Assembly: GCF_012932565.1 (NCBI RefSeq)
Contig: NZ_JABBYJ010000001.1
Span: 2,170,001 to 2,234,000, forward strand
Source: Sneathiella limimaris
GTDB taxonomy: Bacteria > Pseudomonadota > Alphaproteobacteria > Sneathiellales > Sneathiellaceae
Direction: 5' to 3'
DNA: 64,000 nt
The first letter of the stretch is position 1. Every line of letters starts with the position of its first letter. A program made the position numbers and the translations under genes. A model generated the notes under the pieces. It had not been told where the DNA came from. It searched no databases and worked only from the letters and a program-made list of their open reading frames with translations. Positions 7,701 to 16,180 of the stretch are shown one piece after another.

Positions 7701-9572
7701 ATGTCTGTGGATATGATTTCCGGAAGGCTTTCCGGATTAAAGGACGTTGAAGAATTCGAAAAAACACCAGAGGAAGTCTGGCTGCGTCCCGAGACCGTTT
7801 ACAACGCTTTTCTGACCTCTGTTGCAAAGCATAAAGATAAAAATGCCCTGATCGTACAGCCCCCTGGCGACCCCTTGGGAGACGGTCGGCATATTTCCTA
7901 CGGTGAGCTACTTGGTTACGTCAATCAGACAGGCAATATGTTTCTGGATGCAGGGCTTCGCGAGGGAGAGACCATAACCCATTTATTGCCACAATGTCCG
8001 CAAGGGTATTTCACGCTGATGGCAGGGGAAGCTGTTGGTATTGTGAATGCGGTTAATCCGATGCTCGAGGAGAGCCATATCCTCGGTATTATGAAGGCGG
8101 CAAATACAACGATTTTAGTGGTTCCCGGCCCTGATCTGAATGAAGAAGTTTGGAAAAAGGTTACTTGGTTGATAGAGCAACTTCCAACTCTCAAGAAAGT
8201 TTTTGTGGTTGGCGGAGGTGCCGGGTGCGATGGAGACAAAATTGTTTCCTTCGATAGTGAAATGAAGCGCCATTCAAAAGCGGAGATAATTGATCTGCCA
8301 ACCAGGGGTTTGGATGACGTTGTTGGCTATTATCATACGGGCGGCACGACAGGCTTACCAAAGTTGGTACCTCATACCAATCGGATGCAGCTGATCCAGC
8401 TGGCGGCCACAGGCTATTTAATTGGCTATTCGGATAAAGATTGTACTGTTACGGGTCTGCCGCTGTTTCATATTAGTGGGTCGGTGATTGCCGGGATCAT
8501 CCCCTTGTGCCTTGGTACCAAGCTGGTCATAGCTTCCCCCCTTGGCTGGCGAGATCCACTGCTGGTTGGCAACTACTGGAAAATTGTTGAAAAATTTGGC
8601 GTTACGGTGTTCGGGACTGTTCCGACTGTATTATCTGCCTTGCTGAATATTCCTTCAGAAGGGTGCGATATCAGTAGCCTGCGGATAGGAATTACCGGGG
8701 GTTCCGGATCTCCGCTTGAAGTTTTAGACGCCATTTCCAAACTGTCCGGGATAACCATGCTGGAAGGTTATGGCATGACGGAGGTTACCTCCTACACGAC
8801 CTTGGTCCCGCGCGATGGTGACGCGAAATTTGGCTCCGTTGGAGTGAGGGAGCCTTATGTCCAGATCAAAGCTATCATTATGGATGAAGACGGAAACTAT
8901 GTTCGGGACGCCAAGACAGATGAGGTTGGCGTGATCGTCATGAAAGGGACATGTGTCATGCCCGGCTATGTTCAAACGGCTCACAATAGTGCTGCTTTCC
9001 CGATGGAAGGTTGGCTGAATTCTGGTGATTTGGGGCGTATTGATGCTGATGGGTGTTTGTGGCTGACCGGCAGGTCGAAAGATCTGATCATTCGAAGCGG
9101 ACACAATATTGATCCAAGTTTGATTGAAGAGCCACTTCATGAGCACCCCGCTGTAGAGTTAGCTGCGGCTGTTGGGCGTCCTGATGATTACGCAGGAGAA
9201 ATGCCAATAGCCTATGTGCAGCTAAAACCTGGTCAGACAGCTACTCCTGAAGAGCTTCAGGAATTCGCCAGAGAGAGAATTCTGGAGCGGGCAGCAAATC
9301 CAGCTGAAATCATAATCATTGACGAGATGCCTCTGACTGGCGTTGGAAAAATTTTCAAGCCGGCTTTACGGGAAATGGCCTCTCTTCGGGTTGCCGAGGC
9401 GGTCCTTGAAGATATTAAATCATCTGTTGATGAGCTTTCCATTCGAATGGGTAACGATCCCAAGTTTGGCCTGACGGCATTTGTTTCCATTTCTGGAGGT
9501 GATGCCTCTCACAAGGAGCAAATTAAGAAACGACTTGGTGTTTATACATTCCATTGTGAAATCGCAGATTAG
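7701..9572 (+). CDS. Acyl-CoA synthetase (AMP-forming), long form
   Basis: A 623-residue ANL-superfamily enzyme. P-loop HTGGTTGLPKLVPHT is at about residue 213; YGMTEVTSY, SGDLGRIDADGCLWLTGRSKD and the hinge RSGHNIDPSLIEE follow in order; the catalytic lysine lies in TGVGKIFKPALR. About 60 residues after that lysine extend past the usual end and carry no motif I recognise. Such enzymes activate fatty or aromatic acids as CoA thioesters. ATG at 7701 has a strong ribosome site (GGGGAGG). It follows the TetR gene on the same strand. Confidence 0.9.
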   Translation: MSVDMISGRLSGLKDVEEFEKTPEEVWLRPETVYNAFLTSVAKHKDKNALIVQPPGDPLGDGRHISYGELLGYVNQTGNMFLDAGLREGETITHLLPQCPQGYFTLMAGEAVGIVNAVNPMLEESHILGIMKAANTTILVVPGPDLNEEVWKKVTWLIEQLPTLKKVFVVGGGAGCDGDKIVSFDSEMKRHSKAEIIDLPTRGLDDVVGYYHTGGTTGLPKLVPHTNRMQLIQLAATGYLIGYSDKDCTVTGLPLFHISGSVIAGIIPLCLGTKLVIASPLGWRDPLLVGNYWKIVEKFGVTVFGTVPTVLSALLNIPSEGCDISSLRIGITGGSGSPLEVLDAISKLSGITMLEGYGMTEVTSYTTLVPRDGDAKFGSVGVREPYVQIKAIIMDEDGNYVRDAKTDEVGVIVMKGTCVMPGYVQTAHNSAAFPMEGWLNSGDLGRIDADGCLWLTGRSKDLIIRSGHNIDPSLIEEPLHEHPAVELAAAVGRPDDYAGEMPIAYVQLKPGQTATPEELQEFARERILERAANPAEIIIIDEMPLTGVGKIFKPALREMASLRVAEAVLEDIKSSVDELSIRMGNDPKFGLTAFVSISGGDASHKEQIKKRLGVYTFHCEIAD

Positions 9573-9774
9573 AGGGTCAGCTTAGTCGCAGTTGAATGAA
9601 CTTGTCTGCCTCATTCTGATTTGATGTTTATGAATATTTGAATTTACTAATAATTCTGATTTCGCCATAGTTAATCCAAAAGTTGCTTTGGTTCGTAACC
9701 TGACAGTGCGCAAAAATACTAACGGCTACAAGTTGGCAAAAACTATGTGCCGGTTCATAACAGAGGAGTGGAGA

Positions 9775-10746
9775 ATGCGGTTCAAGAAAACATCCGTTGT
9801 AGGCTTGGCAATATTTGCTGGTGTAATTGCCAGTTCGCAAGCTATGGCAAGCGAAGTCAAAATTACACCCCTTGGCAGTCATGATGGCGAATTTTGCCGG
9901 TTGGATCGGGCCATGGTTTTTGAGGATCCAGATGGGACCCGCCTTCTTTATGATGCGGGCCGGACGGTGGCCGGTGCAGACGATCCTCGGTTAGGGAAAA
10001 TTGACGCTGTGTTGGTCAGTCATATGCATGGAGATCATGTTGGTGATCGCCATATTGCTAAAGTGAATGAGGGCAGTTGCTCTAAACCTGAATTTCCAAC
10101 TGTTTCCCTGCCAAACACAAATAGTGTCAATATCGCCGCCGCAAAAAACGCCAAAATCATTACGGGCAGTGAAATGCCTAAATTTTTTGGAGCTAAGTTA
10201 AAATCCGTGGGGGCGGACCCTAAAAATTCTCAACTAGTTCGTTTTGGTGCCAGTCGAAAAATTGGTGGTGTCACAATAACAACGGTTCCGGCGGTTCATT
10301 CAAACGGCATTGCTGGTGCTATGATCGGTGGAGATCTTGGTGACCATCTGGATGCTGCTGGATTGACCGCTTATGCAGGACCACCAACAGGATATGTTCT
10401 CACGTTTAGTAATGGTCTCGTGGCATATCTATCCGGTGATACGGGTGTAACAGCTGAACAAAAAATCGTTGTTGGGGATCAGTATAAGGCAAAACTGGTT
10501 GTGATGAATATAGGTGATACGTTCACAACAGGGCCCAAGGAAGCAGCCTATGTTGTCAATGATCTGATTAAACCGGCATCTGTCATCATTTCCCATGCTA
10601 ATGAGCCAGCAACTGAAGGCGGCAAGGTAATTGCGGGCACACGTTCTGAGATGTTCATGAAACTGAGTGCCGCCCCGACTTATCTTCCGCTGAGTGGAAT
10701 GACTATGTCGTTTGACGGCATGGGAAAATGTACTTCAGGATGTTAA
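9775..10746 (+). CDS. Periplasmic metallo-beta-lactamase-fold hydrolase
   Basis: A 323-residue protein with a signal peptide (cut near AMA|SEV at residue 25). The zinc motif HxHxDH is H83-M-H85-G-D87-H88; further metal ligands are likely in VPAVHSNG, LSGDTG and the late ISHANE. The order fits UlaG/MBL-type hydrolases rather than class B beta-lactamases. The substrate is unknown. The frame is open upstream, but ATG 9775 follows a good ribosome site (GAGGAGTGGAG) and begins the signal peptide. It stands alone, with a strong terminator after it and about 200 bases without a gene before it. Confidence 0.86.
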   Translation: MRFKKTSVVGLAIFAGVIASSQAMASEVKITPLGSHDGEFCRLDRAMVFEDPDGTRLLYDAGRTVAGADDPRLGKIDAVLVSHMHGDHVGDRHIAKVNEGSCSKPEFPTVSLPNTNSVNIAAAKNAKIITGSEMPKFFGAKLKSVGADPKNSQLVRFGASRKIGGVTITTVPAVHSNGIAGAMIGGDLGDHLDAAGLTAYAGPPTGYVLTFSNGLVAYLSGDTGVTAEQKIVVGDQYKAKLVVMNIGDTFTTGPKEAAYVVNDLIKPASVIISHANEPATEGGKVIAGTRSEMFMKLSAAPTYLPLSGMTMSFDGMGKCTSGC

Positions 10747-10765
10747 AAACATAAGATAAATTATT

Positions 10766-10799
10766 GAAAGCGCTGGATAAACCGGCGCTTTCTTTTTTT
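10766..10799 (+). terminator. Rho-independent terminator after the MBL-fold gene
   Basis: Stem GAAAGCGC / GCGCTTTC with an 11-base loop, followed by a run of seven or eight T. It lies 20 bases past the stop codon of the upstream gene and just beyond the end of the leftward permease gene, so it may serve both. Confidence 0.87.
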
Positions 10800-11598
10800 A
10801 AGTTCGCCATTTAAGGAGAGCTTTCTCCGCTCGCCCGATGAGCCAACTGACCAGAAGTCCCATAATTGATAGAATTGTCACGCCGGCGACCAACTGATCC
10901 ATAGCCATGAGGTTCCCGGCCAACAGGATATAGGCACCAATGCCGTATTCGGCACCAATCATTTCGGCCGCGACCAGCAGAATGATGGCTATAGAAGCTG
11001 AAATCCGAAAACCGGATAAGATTGCCGGCATTGCACCGGGCAAGATAATTTTCCAGACAATCGACGTCCACTTCAGGTTAAAGGATTGTCCCATGCGGAT
11101 GAGGTTCCGATCCACATTATCGATCCCCCCATAAACAGCTATAACTGTAGGAAAGAAGGTCCCGAATAAGATCGTCGCAATTTTGGACTCTTCACCAATC
11201 CCGAACCAGATAATGAAGAGTGGAAGAAGCGCAATTTTCGGAATGGGGAATATTGCCGCCACCAGTGGGACGATCCCGCCGCGCGCAAGTGTGAAAAGCC
11301 CTGCTGCCACACCAAAAAGAATGCCAAGCAGCGAGCCGAAAATCCAGCCGGCCACAAGCCGCTGAAGCGATGCGGCCAAATGCTTGGTAAGGTCACCAGA
11401 ATTCAACAGATCCATAAATGCTGTAAGGGCTTCTGAGGGGGCGGGAAGCACAAGTGGACTAATCCAGCCGCTTCGCGAACCCAATTCCCAAATACCAATG
11501 ATCGCTGCAAAAAGTATCGGCGCAACAATCTTGACCGGTTTGGGACGAAATCCACCGCCACGATACGGAACCGCTTGTTTCTCTTGCCCATTAGCCAT
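10798..11598 (-). CDS. ABC transporter permease, SsuC/TauC family
   Basis: A 266-residue inner-membrane protein with about six hydrophobic segments. The binding-protein-dependent permease (EAA) loop is at about residues 155-190, including GQSFNLKWTSIVWKIILPGAMP, here split by the family pattern G-x(9)-I-x-LP as seen in ILPGAMPAILSGFRI. TauC/SsuC/NrtB-type permeases import small molecules such as sulfonates, nitrate or pyrimidine precursors. Its start overlaps the end of the ATPase gene by 8 bases, so the two are translated together. Confidence 0.9.
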   Translation of the reverse strand: MANGQEKQAVPYRGGGFRPKPVKIVAPILFAAIIGIWELGSRSGWISPLVLPAPSEALTAFMDLLNSGDLTKHLAASLQRLVAGWIFGSLLGILFGVAAGLFTLARGGIVPLVAAIFPIPKIALLPLFIIWFGIGEESKIATILFGTFFPTVIAVYGGIDNVDRNLIRMGQSFNLKWTSIVWKIILPGAMPAILSGFRISASIAIILLVAAEMIGAEYGIGAYILLAGNLMAMDQLVAGVTILSIMGLLVSWLIGRAEKALLKWRT

Positions 11599-12358
11599 GA
11601 ACCAACTCCATATCCGCAGCCATGGCTTCTTCGCGCATTAACTCCCACAAATGGTTTTGTTTTTCTGCCAGCAGGTCTGGATTGTTCTTTCGCTCATCCA
11701 ATGGAATATTAATTTCTACAATCTCACGGATGGTCCCAGGCCGGCGGGAGAGAACAATGATTTTATGTCCAAGGCGGACAGCTTCATTCAGGTTATGGGT
11801 CACATAGCAGGCCGTATATCTCTCTTTCAGCCAAAGCTCCATCAAGTCGTCCATTAAAAGTTCCCGGGTTTGGCTATCAAGGGCTGAAAGTGGCTCATCC
11901 ATAAGCAGGCATGCCGGACGAACAGCCAGCGCGCGGGCTATGGCAACCCTTTGCTTCATGCCACCAGATAATTGTTTGGGCAGGGCGTTTTTAAAATCGA
12001 TGAGCTTGGTACGCTCTAAGACATCATCAATGATCTGATTTGCCTTGTTGCCTTTAATGCCATGATCCTCGAGCACCAGACTGACGTTTCCCTTCACGCT
12101 TCGCCAAGGCAGAAGAGCAAAGTCCTGAAATATGTAGGTGAGGGGATTTAGGCAATCAGCAGGCGGCTGACCGACTTGAAGGACATCACCATGATCTGGT
12201 CGTTCAAGCCCTCCCATGAAGCGTAGGAGAGTTGATTTTCCACAGCCCGAAGGGCCAATCAGACAAACGATCTCACCTGTCTTTAAATGAAAGCTGATGT
12301 CTTTCAGGACTTCTGTTCCGTCATAGGCATGGCTGACGGCGTTAAGTTCAAGATCCAT
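11591..12358 (-). CDS. ABC transporter ATPase, TauB/SsuB family
   Basis: A 255-residue nucleotide-binding subunit. Walker A is GPSGCGKST (residues 35-43), the signature is LSGGMKQR, Walker B is CLLMDEPLSALD, and the switch histidine is in VTHNLNEA. The ATG at 12358 (MDLELNAVSHAYDG) is the natural start; 16 more open codons upstream belong to the spacer. It energises the import system formed with the permease downstream and the binding protein upstream; all three are on the same strand in the order binding protein, ATPase, permease. Confidence 0.92.
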   Translation of the reverse strand: MDLELNAVSHAYDGTEVLKDISFHLKTGEIVCLIGPSGCGKSTLLRFMGGLERPDHGDVLQVGQPPADCLNPLTYIFQDFALLPWRSVKGNVSLVLEDHGIKGNKANQIIDDVLERTKLIDFKNALPKQLSGGMKQRVAIARALAVRPACLLMDEPLSALDSQTRELLMDDLMELWLKERYTACYVTHNLNEAVRLGHKIIVLSRRPGTIREIVEINIPLDERKNNPDLLAEKQNHLWELMREEAMAADMELVHG

Positions 12359-12414
12359 AATGCGCCTATATAAAAGCCGGGCGGATAACACCGCCCGGCA
12401 GTACAAATCACGAC

Positions 12415-13452
12415 TTAGTTTAGGGTGGATACGAAGCTGGAATCCACCATTTTATCGAGGGTCAGGCTCGCAGGGGCCAGTTTATGTTTTTGGAACCATT
12501 TGAGCTGTTTCTCCACATCTTTAACGTCTAGAGCTGCGCCCGCGTTCAGGTAGACAGCGCCTGCTTTGATTGGCGGTGCTGCTTTTTCAATTGGGCGATC
12601 TGCATACACATATTTGTGGATGAGGTTGACCATGGCATCTGTAGCAGCCGGATCTTTATCCTGGTTCTGCATAACAGCGTCATAGTCTGCAATTCCTCTC
12701 GCATAGGCTTTGAGGAATCTTTTCACCAGATCCTTACGCTCCATTGTGTTTTTAGTGGAGGTGAAGATTGTTGTGACCTGATAATCAGTCATATCCTGGA
12801 TCTGGCCAATGATTTTTGCGGCACCACCTTTGGCCAAGGCTTTTGCGATATGGGGGACAATCGCCATTGCGTCAACCTGACCGGATTTCAACGCACCAAT
12901 CATTGAGCCCACTTTTTGAAGAGGCTTTAGCTTCATGTCACTAACATCAAACCCATTATTTTCTGCAATCAGGCCTGCCATGTAATGGAAGGAGGAACCC
13001 TGCTGTGTCATCGCCCAGCTTTTGCCTTTTAGATCAGCAGGTGTTTTAAGGCCTGCGTCGTAAGCTTTGTTGGAGGCAAGGATTATGTTCCCAGGGGCGC
13101 CTTTTTTCTCAGACATCAGGCCGCCAATGACTTTCAGTGCGCCTTTATCAGCAAGGCTGTAAAAACCGCCGCTGAGAGCTGTAACCCCAAAGTCGATGTC
13201 ACCGGATGCAATCGCAACTGCAATCGGCTGAGCCGCCTGGAAGAATTTGAGCTCAACATCCAGTCCTTCTTCTTTGAAGTAGCCTTTTTCATAAGCAATG
13301 AAGGTTGGAGAATGAGAGGTAAAGCGTAGTGCACCAATGGTGATTTTGTCGTCTGCAATGGCTTGACCAGCAAAGGCGGACAAGGCCACTGTACCTGCAA
13401 TCGCACCCAGCATCGCCCGGCGCGTCAGTAAACTGATTTGTTTGAGTTTCAT
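12415..13452 (-). CDS. ABC transporter substrate-binding protein, TauA/SsuA/NMT1-like
   Basis: A 345-residue periplasmic binding protein. The N-terminus has a twin arginine in LTRRAMLGAIAG followed by a hydrophobic run and AIA|DD, so export may use Sec or Tat. The mature part begins KITIGALRFTSHSPTFIAYEKG, here typical of NMT1/THI5-like and TauA proteins: a first strand, then YEKGYFKEEGLDVEL. GDIDFGV and the later LASNKAY fit the family. The ligand is not clear; sulfonate, nitrate-like or a pyrimidine precursor are options. ATG 13452 follows a GGGAG ribosome site. Confidence 0.9.
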   Translation of the reverse strand: MKLKQISLLTRRAMLGAIAGTVALSAFAGQAIADDKITIGALRFTSHSPTFIAYEKGYFKEEGLDVELKFFQAAQPIAVAIASGDIDFGVTALSGGFYSLADKGALKVIGGLMSEKKGAPGNIILASNKAYDAGLKTPADLKGKSWAMTQQGSSFHYMAGLIAENNGFDVSDMKLKPLQKVGSMIGALKSGQVDAMAIVPHIAKALAKGGAAKIIGQIQDMTDYQVTTIFTSTKNTMERKDLVKRFLKAYARGIADYDAVMQNQDKDPAATDAMVNLIHKYVYADRPIEKAAPPIKAGAVYLNAGAALDVKDVEKQLKWFQKHKLAPASLTLDKMVDSSFVSTLN

Positions 13453-13560
13453 AACTAAGATCTCCCTTACACTGAATTTGTTTTTCTGGACGTTACGCGA
13501 TTGCTGGAAGTCAATCAATCTCGAAGAGGTTTCTAAATCCAAAAAACGCCAAATCAACCG

Positions 13561-13588
13561 AAAAGGAGCTTGCCGCTATATCGGCAAG
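13561..13588 (-). terminator. Terminator hairpin overlapping the stop codon of the Lrp gene
   Basis: On the minus strand the stem is CTTGCCG / CGGCAAG with loop ATATAG, followed by CTCCTTTTC. The TAG stop codon of the Lrp-type gene sits in the loop. The T-run is short, so termination may be partial and allow some read-through into the transporter genes. Confidence 0.55.
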
Positions 13589-14025
13589 GCCGTTGTGAAT
13601 TTGATTTCTTCCATAGCAAAGTTGCTACTGACGTCACTAAGCTCAATGGATTGGATCAGGCGTTTATAAAAACTGTCATAGGTGGCGATGTCAGGGACAA
13701 CGACCTTGAGAAGGTAGTCCACATCGCCGCTCATTCGGTAAAATTCTGTAATTTCCGGGAAGCGTTCCACAACACGGGCAAACCTCTCCAGCCAATCTGG
13801 TTCGTGAGAGGCCGTTTTAACATTGACGAAAACGGTGACAGGTAACCCAATTTTATCTCGATTGAGCAGGGTCACGCTTGATTTGATGATCCCCACTTCT
13901 TCCATGGATTTTATCCGTCGCCAGCATGCCGTGCGGGAGCAACCCACTTTTTCAGCGAGTTCATTGACGGGTATGTCATTGTCTACCTGTAGCTGAGCAA
14001 CAATTTTGCGATCGATGTCATCCAT
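13576..14025 (-). CDS. Lrp/AsnC-family transcriptional regulator
   Basis: A 149-residue protein. Residues 1-50 hold the winged helix-turn-helix: DDIDRKIVAQLQVDND, VNELAEKVGCSRTACWRRI. The rest is the RAM (AsnC effector) domain, with PEITEFYRMSGDVDYLLKV as its core. A TTG six codons upstream is possible, but ATG 14025 (MDDIDRKI) matches the family start. It lies directly upstream of the TauABC-like transporter on the same strand, so it may regulate amino-acid-like uptake. A 16-bp perfect palindrome lies in its own promoter region. Confidence 0.92.
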   Translation of the reverse strand: MDDIDRKIVAQLQVDNDIPVNELAEKVGCSRTACWRRIKSMEEVGIIKSSVTLLNRDKIGLPVTVFVNVKTASHEPDWLERFARVVERFPEITEFYRMSGDVDYLLKVVVPDIATYDSFYKRLIQSIELSDVSSNFAMEEIKFTTALPI

Positions 14026-14080
14026 GGAAAAATTTTCAACCAAAATGTAAATATGTGAAACCTAAGTTTCTAATAATACC

Positions 14081-14096
14081 AAAATATCGATATTTT
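14081..14096. promoter_or_regulatory. Palindrome, candidate operator of the Lrp-type regulator
   Basis: AAAATATCGATATTTT is a perfect 16-bp palindrome in the gap between the divergent Lrp-type gene and the DUF6356 gene. Lrp-family proteins often bind AT-rich palindromes near their own promoters. There is no direct proof of binding. Confidence 0.5.
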
Positions 14097-14171
14097 AGGA
14101 AACAAATTTCGTGACGGGTGCACGATAATTCTTTTCAGAAAGCCGAACAAAAAAACAGAAAGGTATATCTG

Positions 14172-14450
14172 ATGAAAGCCGTCCGCACATTATTTACAGA
14201 TCATCCAGCATCCGTGAATGAGAGCTATTTAGAACATATGGCCATGTCTGCTAGCTTTGGGCGCGCCCTTTTAGCGGCTGCATTTTGTGCGTTCATCCAT
14301 GCTCTTTTTCCATTTCTTTTCGAAAAAACAGCGAGTGGAATTATCAACCGGTTATATTCCCGCATGGTTAGCCACCGGGTAGTAAAAGCACCAAAGGCCT
14401 CTCCGAAAAGTGCCAACGAAACGCCAGCGATGGGTACCTATTACATCTAA
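14172..14450 (+). CDS. DUF6356 family small membrane-associated protein
   Basis: A 92-residue protein. The pattern LFTDHPASVNESYLEHM, then FGRALLAAAFCAFIHALFPFLF, then TASGIINRLYSRM is the DUF6356 pattern as I recall it; the family is widespread in alphaproteobacteria and has no assigned function. One hydrophobic segment spans about residues 30-52. The frame is open 18 codons upstream, but ATG 14172 (MKAVRTLFTDHP) is the family start. The C-terminal tail is Lys/Pro-rich. It is divergent from the Lrp-type gene. Confidence 0.75.
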   Translation: MKAVRTLFTDHPASVNESYLEHMAMSASFGRALLAAAFCAFIHALFPFLFEKTASGIINRLYSRMVSHRVVKAPKASPKSANETPAMGTYYI

Positions 14451-14587
14451 AAGGCTAGTCATTTCTCCAGCGCGGTTCATTGAAAGCCATTGACCAGCAA
14501 GCAGGTTATGCGCATAACTTGCGGTTAAGAAACTCGAAGACTATTGAGGAACGGGTGGATTGCCGGAAGGGCAGTGCATGAGGGTGA

Positions 14588-16000
14588 ATGCGACCAATCC
14601 TATTTGTTAACGGTGCCGTTCTGGCCATTATATCATTACCTCTTCTGGTAATTGAAATGCTGAACCCCGGCGCAGATCTACCCTTCCTGAAAGCCTTTGG
14701 GGTGATTATATTCTTGGGCCTCGGGCTTATGCTGGCCTCTCGCGGTGGCAAGATTGATTTCACCCATAAACAGATCTTTATTCTGACAGCCTCTATTTGG
14801 ATTGTGCTGACTTTTGCGGCAACGCTTCCCTTTTATCTCTATGGAATGCGGTTACCTGATGCCGTTTTTGAGGCTTCCTCAGGAATTACGACGACAGGGG
14901 CAACAGTGCTCGCTGGGCTCGATGATTTGCCACACAGTATTTTGATGTGGCGTGCCTTCTTGCAATGGTTGGGAGGGATCGGGATTGTTGTGACTGCTAT
15001 TGCGCTTCTGCCATTCTTGGGGATTGGCGGAATGCAGTTATTTCGGACGGAGAGTTCGGAACTTTCTGAGAAAGAACTTCCGTCTGCGGCGAAGCTGGCG
15101 ACGACGACACTCTGGGTATATTCGGCGATGACGGTTGCCTGTGCCATTGCCTATATCATTGGGGGAATGACAGTCTTTGACGGGATTGCGCACGCGTTCA
15201 CGACGGTTTCAACAGGTGGCTATTCCACTCATGACAAGTCCTTCGGTTATTTTGACAGTGCCTGGATCCACTGGACGTGTATATTTTTTATGTACCTTGG
15301 GAGTTTACCTTTTCTTTGGTACATCCGGGTAATCCGCACAGGTCAAATCTGGAGTGAGCAGGTAACAGTCTACACGATCGGTTTGACAGTGGTTATCGTC
15401 ATTCTGATACTTTGGCTGATCCATGGGCATGATATTGAAACTGAAGTGGCTATTCGTCAGTCAACTTTCAGCGTTATCTCAGTTGTAACGACAAGTGGGT
15501 TTGCGGTAACGGACTATACCCAATGGGGCCATTTCTCTGTTGCCCTGTTTTTCTTCCTTATTTTTATTGGTGGCTGCACCGGGTCTACGTCTGGTGGCAT
15601 CAAGATCATGCGCTTTATCATTAGCGCGAAAATGATCAGGCAAATTGTCCGAAAGCAGATATACCCAAATGGTATTTTTTCTGAAAAGTATGATGGTAAG
15701 AAAATCTCCGACAATATCTTTAAAGGGGTTGCCAGTTTTGTTCTTGTCACATTCCTGACCTTTATCTTTTTTGCAATGTTGCTGATGATCTCTGGGCTTG
15801 ATTTCGTAACAAGTCTCAGTGCTTCAGCCGCGGCTGTGACGAATGTGGGCCCAGGTGTTGGGCATATGGTCGGGCCTGTTGGAAACTATGCAAATGTGCA
15901 TGACCTCGCGAAATGGTCTTTATCCTTTGAAATGATCCTCGGAAGGCTCGAAATTTTCACCTTGTTGATCTTTCTGTCTCCCCGCTTTTGGCGGAGTTAA
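14588..16000 (+). CDS. trkH: TrkH-family potassium uptake channel subunit
   Basis: A 470-residue inner-membrane protein with many hydrophobic segments. The four pore-loop signatures of the Trk/Ktr/HKT superfamily are visible in order: ITTTGATVL, VSTGGYSTHDKS, VVTTSGFAVTDY and AVTNVGPGVGHM, each with the selectivity glycine. TrkH imports potassium together with the cytoplasmic regulator TrkA, which is not in this window. The length is close to normal. ATG 14588 starts at MRPILFVNGAV; no stronger ribosome site was found. Confidence 0.93.
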   Translation: MRPILFVNGAVLAIISLPLLVIEMLNPGADLPFLKAFGVIIFLGLGLMLASRGGKIDFTHKQIFILTASIWIVLTFAATLPFYLYGMRLPDAVFEASSGITTTGATVLAGLDDLPHSILMWRAFLQWLGGIGIVVTAIALLPFLGIGGMQLFRTESSELSEKELPSAAKLATTTLWVYSAMTVACAIAYIIGGMTVFDGIAHAFTTVSTGGYSTHDKSFGYFDSAWIHWTCIFFMYLGSLPFLWYIRVIRTGQIWSEQVTVYTIGLTVVIVILILWLIHGHDIETEVAIRQSTFSVISVVTTSGFAVTDYTQWGHFSVALFFFLIFIGGCTGSTSGGIKIMRFIISAKMIRQIVRKQIYPNGIFSEKYDGKKISDNIFKGVASFVLVTFLTFIFFAMLLMISGLDFVTSLSASAAAVTNVGPGVGHMVGPVGNYANVHDLAKWSLSFEMILGRLEIFTLLIFLSPRFWRS

Positions 16001-16180
16001 TTGGCCCTGTTGGATTGATGCTGGAAAAGCTGTTTTTCGCAAGCGCAATAGGTTGCTAAGCACCGCAATATCTTGTAGAACTTGTTCAGCTAACTGCGAT
16101 ATGGTGGGAAGCGAAGAAGTAAAAAAGATTTCGGGTCTCAGTCTCTTGGATTGGGATCAGTCAACATTTGGAAGTGTGCC

